64,000 nucleotides of DNA. Origin: Oligoflexus tunisiensis (GTDB lineage Bacteria; Bdellovibrionota_B; Oligoflexia; Oligoflexales; Oligoflexaceae). Made by a program: the position numbers and the translations under genes. Within the stretch, counting starts at the first letter, position 1. Each line of letters opens with the position of its first letter. The stretch spans positions 1,473,345 through 1,537,344 of the forward strand of contig NZ_BDFO01000001.1 of the NCBI RefSeq assembly GCF_001748245.1, in the 5' to 3' direction. Shown one piece after another: positions 58,644 through 64,000 of the stretch. A model generated the notes under the pieces. That model saw only the letters and a program-made list of their open reading frames with translations. It was not told the origin of the DNA and did no database searches.

Positions 58644-59231
58644 ATGGCTCAGCAGTTGAATCTGCCCTCGCTCTTGATCGCATTGCCTGGGCTGATGGAT
58701 CCTCATTTTGTAAAATCCGTGGTGCTTCTGATTCAGCATAATCCGGATGGGGCCCTGGGCTTCATCATCAACCGCCCCATGCCCATGTCCCTGCGCGATG
58801 TCGTCTTTCAAAACCGTTATCAAATTCCAAACCATGTGCCGGTCTGGATGGGCGGACCGATCGGCAGCAATCAAGGCCTTGTGATTCATAATCAAGGCGG
58901 CGACAGTGCGGCCACCACCGTTTCGGGTGACCTGCGGGTTTCCTCATCGGAGGAGGCTGTGGAAGGGCTCGTTCAGCATATCGAGCATGTGCAGGCGAAC
59001 GGCTTGAAAAAGGGTGAAACCCTTTTGCCTTATCGCTTCGTCATTGGCTATTGCGGTTGGGGCGCCAAGCAGCTGGATATGGAGTTGAAATCAGGCCACT
59101 GGTATCAGAAGCCATTGGATGACCAGCTTCTGTTCAATACGCCCTCGCAGGAGATCTGGTCGCGTGCGATCGCGGATCTGGGTGTGCATCCTTTGGATAT
59201 TGCGCCGACGATTCAATCCTACATGAACTGA
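58644..59231 (+). CDS. yqgE: YqgE/AlgH family protein
   Basis: The 195-residue protein belongs to UPF0301 (AlgH). The opening LNLPSLLIALPGLMDPHFVK, then LLIQHNPDGALGFIINRPM, the GGPIGSNQGLVIH block and the late VIGYCGWGAKQLDMEL motif are all diagnostic. The fold is known, but the biochemical role is not; links to alginate expression and to redox stress have been proposed. TAGGAG lies eight bases ahead of the ATG. It ends seven bases before the convergent GldG-like gene. Confidence 0.92.
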   Translation: MAQQLNLPSLLIALPGLMDPHFVKSVVLLIQHNPDGALGFIINRPMPMSLRDVVFQNRYQIPNHVPVWMGGPIGSNQGLVIHNQGGDSAATTVSGDLRVSSSEEAVEGLVQHIEHVQANGLKKGETLLPYRFVIGYCGWGAKQLDMELKSGHWYQKPLDDQLLFNTPSQEIWSRAIADLGVHPLDIAPTIQSYMN

Positions 59232-59238
59232 ATCGGGC

Positions 59239-61836
59239 TCAGGTCTGTTCCTTCAGGTGACGCTGGGCGCGACGGACTTCACGAACCTCGCGCAGCTTGC
59301 GTCGAAAACCCAAAGCGACAATCAAAATGGGCAGAAAGCCGAGATGCGCCGTCACGATCAAACGGCGGATGTTATCGGGCTGAAAGCGGGCTTTTTCGCG
59401 GACCAGGCGCCGTTCGGTCCAAAGTCCGGCTTCGGTTTCGCGCAGACGCCTGAGCTGCCTTTCCTGCTCCTTGGAGAGGATGCTCGCCGTGCTTTCCTCC
59501 TGCACCTGCAGGTCACCGATCTGTCTTTCGATATCAGCAATACGGGCCGAGAGTTTGTCCTCGGTTTCCAGCCAGGGCTGTCGCACCTGCTCCTCGTATT
59601 CCTCCAGACGCGTCAGAGACCGATGCACACTGCCGCCACTGCGGATGCTGATGAGATCGCGATTGCCACCCAAAAATTCCACCGCGTGAGTCAGAAGACT
59701 CAGATTGTCATTTCGCGGGCGGATCAGCATTTGACTCATGACCTGCAGTTTTTCCACGGCATGGGGATCCGCAAGAAAATCAGTATCCGCAAAGAGCACG
59801 ATGCTGGTCGGCTGCTCGGTTTTTTCCCGATGCTGCACAATGGGGCTGTCGAACGGCTTTTCAGGGAAGGCCGTGGTCCAGTGACCTGACAGGATGCCGG
59901 CGATGGTGCGCATGGTGCCGTCGGGTTTCAGCTGCTGGGTCAGCTGCTGCGGTGACATGTAAGCGGCGGCCTCGGTGGAAAGAAGCCCGCTCTTGTCGGA
60001 ACTTTGCACCAGGATTTCCCACTTGCGATTCGGCTGGGGCTTGATATCCAGCCAGCCTGGTTCGGGAAAGAGCAGCTGGTGAATGGTGCGAGTGATCTGA
60101 TGCTGACGGTTGAGGTCCTTGTCGATCAGATTCACATGAAAGGGATTATTCGCCACTTTCTGCAGCGTCACCTGGCGTCCCGAACGCGCCGCGTCACCGA
60201 CCATGCGGGTGGGATCAAAGTCCACGCCCCAGGCCGGGAAAAGGATCGGCAGCGTGCTGCTCATTTTCAGGGGATTGGATCCGCCGGGATTGTTATAGGA
60301 CAGTTCGGTTTCGCAGAAGGGATCCACCGCGAGCACGAGATGGCCACCCCGCAGCACAAACTGATCGATGGCATATTCGGTCAGTTCGGAAATGGATTTG
60401 GGATGAATGACCATCAGCGAGGAAATGTTTTCCGGAATTTCCTTGACGTCAACGGGCAGACGGGTGATCTGATAGAAACCGCGCAGGGCTTCCACCACAG
60501 CCCAATCCGGACGCAGGCGGGGCCCCTCATCATCGCGTTCCGATACCATGGGAAGGGATGTGATCACGCCGAGGATGGGCTTGACGGTCTGGTTGAGTTT
60601 GACGAAGACTTCGGACAGTTCGTATTCGATCTGCGTTTCCTTGCGCGGATCAAAGTAGGGAATGCGCAGCGTTTTCTGACCCTGCGTGAAGACCGCGCCG
60701 AGATAAATGTCGCCCTTTGCCGTGCGCAGACCCTTCAAGCCTTCCCAGCGGGCTTCCGCCTCGAGGGACGTATCAGGACGCGGATCCAAAACTTCGAGCT
60801 TCATTTTCTTCGGCAGATAGGCCACGTACGCTTCGAGCAGCTCCTGGATGCGATGCCCGTGGATGCGCTGCAGAGGGTCCATCAAAGGATGCGAACGGGA
60901 GAAATAGAGCTTGATGGACACGGATTCATTCATGGCATTCAAAAGGGAGCGGCTTCCATCGGACAGGGAATAAAGCTTTTCGTCACTCAGATCAAAACGC
61001 ATGAATGGTTTTTGCGTGAGTGCAACAAAGACCAGCCCCGCGATCAACCAAAGATCCATCAGCACCCAAAAGGCCCTGGGGGGAACATACTGTCCACGCA
61101 GGGAGAGGGTGCGCTGCTTTCTTTGCAAAAGAATCTGAGCGGCGAGCAGCCAGAGCGTGCCGCCGAAGAAAAAACTGAGGTTGCGATTGTCCACCACGCC
61201 GCGCTTCATCGTATCGAGATGCGAGAGGGGACTGATGCCATTCAGAACGTGGCCGTGAATCCAGGGAAACATGCGGGTGATTTGATCGACAAGATCGGGA
61301 GAACCCATCGCCTGCACGAGGGAAAGGACGATCATGCTGGCCAGCAATGCGGTGCCGATGCGCTTGAAAAGGCGCATGAAGAGTCCACTGAGGGCGAGCT
61401 GCCATACGCTGAAGCACCAGAGTCCGAGCAGCGAGGACAGCCACATGCCTTTATCGAGCGGACCCATCAGCATAACCGTCAGGGCCATGGGCACGGTTCC
61501 GAGAATCAGCACCAGACTGACAAGGCTGCCGGCGATGCATTGCGCGGTGATACGCTTGAGACCGCCGAGACCTGAGGATTGCAGCCACTGTTCATAGCCA
61601 GGACGCGCCTCGGCATGCCAGAGCTGGCTGGCCAGCAGCGGCATCAAAGCGGTGAAAAGCCAGGGCAGGACCTGCAGAGGTCCGCGCAGGCTGGCTTCGC
61701 CTGTTTCAAAAAAACGGGATCCAAAAAAGGTCCAGAGAGCAAAACAAAACAGCCACAGCGCCGCCCAGAGAGGCACAAAACGGATGCGGAAGATCGCCTG
61801 GCATTCCCGCAGAATGAGGGTCAAAAAGGTTTTCAT
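59239..61836 (-). CDS. GldF-GldG-like ABC permease/auxiliary fusion
   Basis: The 865-residue protein joins two parts. Residues about 1-245 have six helices in the ABC-2 permease style, as in GldF. Residues about 255-835 are the GldG-type periplasmic domain (ABC_transp_aux): LSDGSRSLLNAMNESVSIKLYFS, the LVLAVDPFCETEL and SIVLFADTDFLADP blocks, with anchoring helices at both ends (about 260-275 and 825-840) and a coiled coil near 770-810. Gld ABC proteins support gliding in Bacteroidetes; in other bacteria their role is unclear. The ATG overlaps the stop of the ATPase-like gene, so the two form one complex. Confidence 0.84.
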   Translation of the reverse strand: MKTFLTLILRECQAIFRIRFVPLWAALWLFCFALWTFFGSRFFETGEASLRGPLQVLPWLFTALMPLLASQLWHAEARPGYEQWLQSSGLGGLKRITAQCIAGSLVSLVLILGTVPMALTVMLMGPLDKGMWLSSLLGLWCFSVWQLALSGLFMRLFKRIGTALLASMIVLSLVQAMGSPDLVDQITRMFPWIHGHVLNGISPLSHLDTMKRGVVDNRNLSFFFGGTLWLLAAQILLQRKQRTLSLRGQYVPPRAFWVLMDLWLIAGLVFVALTQKPFMRFDLSDEKLYSLSDGSRSLLNAMNESVSIKLYFSRSHPLMDPLQRIHGHRIQELLEAYVAYLPKKMKLEVLDPRPDTSLEAEARWEGLKGLRTAKGDIYLGAVFTQGQKTLRIPYFDPRKETQIEYELSEVFVKLNQTVKPILGVITSLPMVSERDDEGPRLRPDWAVVEALRGFYQITRLPVDVKEIPENISSLMVIHPKSISELTEYAIDQFVLRGGHLVLAVDPFCETELSYNNPGGSNPLKMSSTLPILFPAWGVDFDPTRMVGDAARSGRQVTLQKVANNPFHVNLIDKDLNRQHQITRTIHQLLFPEPGWLDIKPQPNRKWEILVQSSDKSGLLSTEAAAYMSPQQLTQQLKPDGTMRTIAGILSGHWTTAFPEKPFDSPIVQHREKTEQPTSIVLFADTDFLADPHAVEKLQVMSQMLIRPRNDNLSLLTHAVEFLGGNRDLISIRSGGSVHRSLTRLEEYEEQVRQPWLETEDKLSARIADIERQIGDLQVQEESTASILSKEQERQLRRLRETEAGLWTERRLVREKARFQPDNIRRLIVTAHLGFLPILIVALGFRRKLREVREVRRAQRHLKEQT

Positions 61837-62540
61837 ATCCCTCCACCTTCGGCTGCGATATGCAACGCCGCCTGCATCTGCTGCGGTGTCTGCAATTGTT
61901 CGGAGGTGTAACTGTGCACGAGGCGCCCTTCATGCAGAACCAAAATACGTCCGCAGAGGGGAGCGAGGTCTTCCAGAACATGGCTGCTGATGATCCGAAT
62001 GGAGTAAGGTGTCGGATCCTTCAGCCACTGCAGGAGTCGCTGTTTTTGCCAGCTGTCGCGCGGCTGCAAGGGTTCATCGAGCAGGAGGATTTTCGGTTCA
62101 TGAATCAGAGCCTGAGCCACGCAGACCAGCTTCTGCAGACTCGGCGGCAGATAACCGAAACGCAGGTCCCAGCAGTCCTGCAGCTGAAATTTTTCATTCA
62201 GGTTTTGAGCCACGGAACGGGGATTGGTCAGACCGCGCAAGCTGGCTGCGAAATGCAGGATGTCGCGCACGCGCATGCCGGCCGGCAGGGCGAGTTTTTC
62301 CGGAACATAGGAAAGGACCTTTGTTACATAGGGGCGATCCACGACGGCATGACGATCATCAATGAGCACGCGTCCGGTGGTGGGCGTGAGAATGCCAGCC
62401 ATCAAATGCATAAGTGTGGTCAGACCGGTTTTCGGACGACCCCATAGGCCCAGCGTCTCGCCGGGATGGATGGCCAGATTGAGCTCCTTGATGATTTCAT
62501 CATGAGCGAAATCCTTGCGAAGATTCTGAATCTCGATCAC
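61833..62540 (-). CDS. ABC ATPase-like subunit with lost Walker A lysine
   Basis: The 235-residue protein has the overall fold of an ABC-2-type ATPase such as GldA. Walker A at 31-44 reads GLWGRPKTGLTTLM: Leu40 replaces the essential lysine of G-K-T/S. The signature LSGGQ is LPPSL (131-135). Walker B (ILLLDE, 151-156) and the H-loop H187 in SSHVLED remain. ATP hydrolysis is therefore doubtful. The pairing with the GldG-like permease gene by a four-base overlap indicates it is nonetheless in use. The start at 62540 is the first ATG after the gap, where no promoter stood out. Confidence 0.85.
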   Translation of the reverse strand: MIEIQNLRKDFAHDEIIKELNLAIHPGETLGLWGRPKTGLTTLMHLMAGILTPTTGRVLIDDRHAVVDRPYVTKVLSYVPEKLALPAGMRVRDILHFAASLRGLTNPRSVAQNLNEKFQLQDCWDLRFGYLPPSLQKLVCVAQALIHEPKILLLDEPLQPRDSWQKQRLLQWLKDPTPYSIRIISSHVLEDLAPLCGRILVLHEGRLVHSYTSEQLQTPQQMQAALHIAAEGGGI

Positions 62541-63016
62541 GCCAGCTCCGAAGATGTGGTGAGGCCTTCTTACAGTTTAGAAGAGGGCCCCCAATGTCGG
62601 GAGGGCAGGAATTGCAGTCCTGGACACTGGGAATTTCAATCTCCTGCGAAGGGCTTGCGTGATTTGATACAATCCATTGATATAACAGATGAAAAATCTG
62701 ACTTGTCAAACCCGAGCAGGGGGCCAAACCTGACTCGAAAAACACAACTATTTCTTTAATTGCTTGAAATTGCAACTGATTTCGGAAAAGCCAATCTCAC
62801 GGGCAGCCCGGAAATGTTACCGCATCGGGGATACGGTAAGATTCGCCTGCATTTACGCTGACATCAATAAACAATAAAAGTCGTCTGTTAAACGATTTCT
62901 CAGTCGTGGCGCAGGTTTTGGAATGTGGCTTGCTAGAAGCACAGTATGGAATAAGCACAGGAACAACAGCGAGCCCCTGATCATGGGCCTTGAACCTGAC
63001 ACACAGGGAGTCGGTT
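62541..63016. other. 476-base gap with no supported gene
   Basis: It separates the divergent ABC gene from the von Willebrand gene and must hold both promoters. I see no ribosome site outside the two gene starts, no clear hairpin and no conserved repeat. AT-rich stretches near 62680 and 62870 could be part of promoters, but no pair of boxes with correct spacing was found. Confidence 0.45.
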
Positions 63017-64000
63017 ATGAAATTCATGCAAGCTTTGGTGCCTTTCACACTCAGTCTGAGCGTTTGGGCCTGTAGTGATAAGTCTGCGTTCAAGAGCGGG
63101 GTGCCTGAACCGGACGCTCCGCAGGAGGTCGTGGCGGAAGTCGCGGAGGAAGGGACTATTATCGATGACGGGGCAGTCGATGAAGGCGCCTCGGGTACCG
63201 TTACCCTGCCTCAGATTGATTCGGCCGATTCCATCGGCTCGACGGCTCCTGCCACCGACGTCGACAGTGGGGCTTCCGCAGATGGAACGTCCAACAACGA
63301 TGCTCTGGGGGCTTTGACGGACAAACACACGGTTTCGCTCAAGGTGGACGTTGTCTTTGCCATTGATACCAGTGCGAGTATGAATGATGAGATCGCCGCG
63401 ACCCAGGCCAACCTTGGGCGCATGATCAGCCTTCTGAATTCGGGGCGCCTGGATTCGCGCATCCATCTGATGATGGATCAGCTGCTGACTCTGCCGGTGG
63501 GCGTCGATCCGGGTAAAATTGCCTTTATCGACGAGGGAGTGGGCTCGGAGGATGCCATCAGCCGTCTCACGGCTTTATTTGCCGGGACCTTTGACGGCAG
63601 CTATCGGGATGCTCAAGGTGCACCGCTCGCCACGCCTTTGCCATTCCGCAAGGATGCAAAGCTGGAGGTGGTTGTGATTTCCGATGACAACGGCGAGGGG
63701 AATGGGAACCTTGCCGCGGATTTTGATCCCATGAAGACCTTGAATGCCACCTTCAACGCGATCGTGGGTCTGCCGACTTCGGTGGAGAACAATGACTGTG
63801 AACTGTCCAATGTCGGTATGGAATATATTACGCTGAGTACAAGCACCAAAGGTTCGGCTCTGGATATCTGCAGCGTGGATTGGTCAAACCTCATCACGCG
63901 TCTATCCAACGATATCGTCAAACGCAGTGTGACTTTTGGCTTGAGCCAGAAGCCCAGCAATCCCAAGGCTGTGATCGTGACGCTCGATGGAAAGAAGCTG
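63017..64000 (+). CDS. Lipoprotein with von Willebrand factor A domain, C terminus outside window
   Basis: The frame opens at an ATG with GGGAG six bases ahead and is still open at the right edge after 328 codons. The signal peptide ends LSVWACSD, a type II cleavage site. An acidic, Pro/Ala-rich linker of about 80 residues follows. Residues about 105-330 start with the MIDAS loop VFAIDTSASMNDE (D-x-S-x-S), which binds Mg2+ or Mn2+, and continue as a von Willebrand A domain with LEVVVISDDNGEG as a late strand. Such proteins bind partner proteins or matrix at the cell surface. The start of another domain may lie at NPKAVIVTLDGKK. Confidence 0.85.
   Translation, partial: MKFMQALVPFTLSLSVWACSDKSAFKSGVPEPDAPQEVVAEVAEEGTIIDDGAVDEGASGTVTLPQIDSADSIGSTAPATDVDSGASADGTSNNDALGALTDKHTVSLKVDVVFAIDTSASMNDEIAATQANLGRMISLLNSGRLDSRIHLMMDQLLTLPVGVDPGKIAFIDEGVGSEDAISRLTALFAGTFDGSYRDAQGAPLATPLPFRKDAKLEVVVISDDNGEGNGNLAADFDPMKTLNATFNAIVGLPTSVENNDCELSNVGMEYITLSTSTKGSALDICSVDWSNLITRLSNDIVKRSVTFGLSQKPSNPKAVIVTLDGKKL

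Noticed and set aside
60004..61575. Forward frame of 523 codons opposite the GldG-like gene
   Set aside because: No signal, no ribosome site, and the reverse gene has clear membrane and GldG features.
61833..62540. ABC gene as a pseudogene
   Set aside because: The frame is intact, the Walker B and H-loop are kept, and it is translationally coupled to an intact permease gene; motif loss alone does not show gene death.
62797..63093. Reverse frame of 98 codons in the gap before the von Willebrand gene
   Set aside because: It overlaps the supported lipoprotein start and lacks a ribosome site.

Overview
The window looks like chromosomal DNA of a Gram-negative, free-living heterotroph from the deltaproteobacterial/Bdellovibrionota side of the tree, possibly Oligoflexia. 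That placement is inferred, not proven. It rests on many lipobox proteins with an lgt gene, an MscS channel, AlgH/YqgE and a beta-barrel-like protein, plus a glutamine synthetase III, a membrane pyrophosphatase, a class I HMG-CoA reductase, a GldA/GldG-like ABC pair and a TIGR02147/DUF4423-like regulator. Base composition and codon style look even throughout. I see no rRNA, tRNA, CRISPR array, insertion sequence, integrase or phage gene. Coding density is high, and many tail-to-tail gene pairs abut or overlap at their stop codons.

Layout. 1-5.3 kb: a partial reverse gene, mnmA, two glycosyltransferases, a SAM methyltransferase, a lipoprotein and a truncated hemoglobin. 5.3-11.6 kb (reverse): thioesterase, long aromatic amino acid hydroxylase, pyrF, pyrE and glutamine synthetase III, with repeats and a UUCG hairpin after the last. 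11.8-18.3 kb: a glutaminyl-cyclase-like M28 peptidase, a 57-residue membrane protein with a clear promoter, lgt, an unknown gene, an RraA-fold protein, an unknown membrane protein and a flavin monooxygenase. 18.3-28.2 kb: a histidine kinase translationally coupled to a catalytically dead paralogue, a large RCC1-propeller lipoprotein, an MscS channel flanked by palindromic sites, a metzincin lipoprotein, a low-molecular-weight phosphatase, and a regulator coupled to a small secreted protein. 28.2-36.3 kb: a hydrolase with a 42-bp duplication over its start, pta, an EAL protein, and two related pilin-like proteins with a companion.

36.4-41.3 kb holds the most unusual gene: a single reading frame joining a PilZ c-di-GMP receptor domain, a complete class I HMG-CoA reductase and a choline-kinase/APH-like phosphotransferase. 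It follows a GNAT gene and converges on a DUF3419/BtaA-like gene. 41.5-51.8 kb: a lysine-rich histone-like protein, a fused alpha-beta 2-oxoacid dehydrogenase E1, mutS2, then a forward five-gene run of prepilin peptidase, GGDEF cyclase, thioesterase, DUF4105 membrane protein and a membrane-anchored sigma-like protein. 51.8-64 kb: a pseudo-receiver/TPR protein, a cyclophilin, a second GNAT, K+-dependent pyrophosphatase, a beta-barrel-like protein, yqgE, a GldG-like permease with an ABC subunit lacking the Walker A lysine, and the start of a von Willebrand A lipoprotein.

Two themes recur. The first is c-di-GMP and the pilus: an EAL protein, a PilZ domain fused to isoprenoid synthesis, and a GGDEF cyclase coupled to the prepilin peptidase, with atypical pilins nearby. 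The second is enzyme folds with lost catalytic residues (pseudo-kinase, pseudo-receiver, pseudo-ATPase, possibly a pseudo-sigma factor), which suggests regulation by partner proteins.
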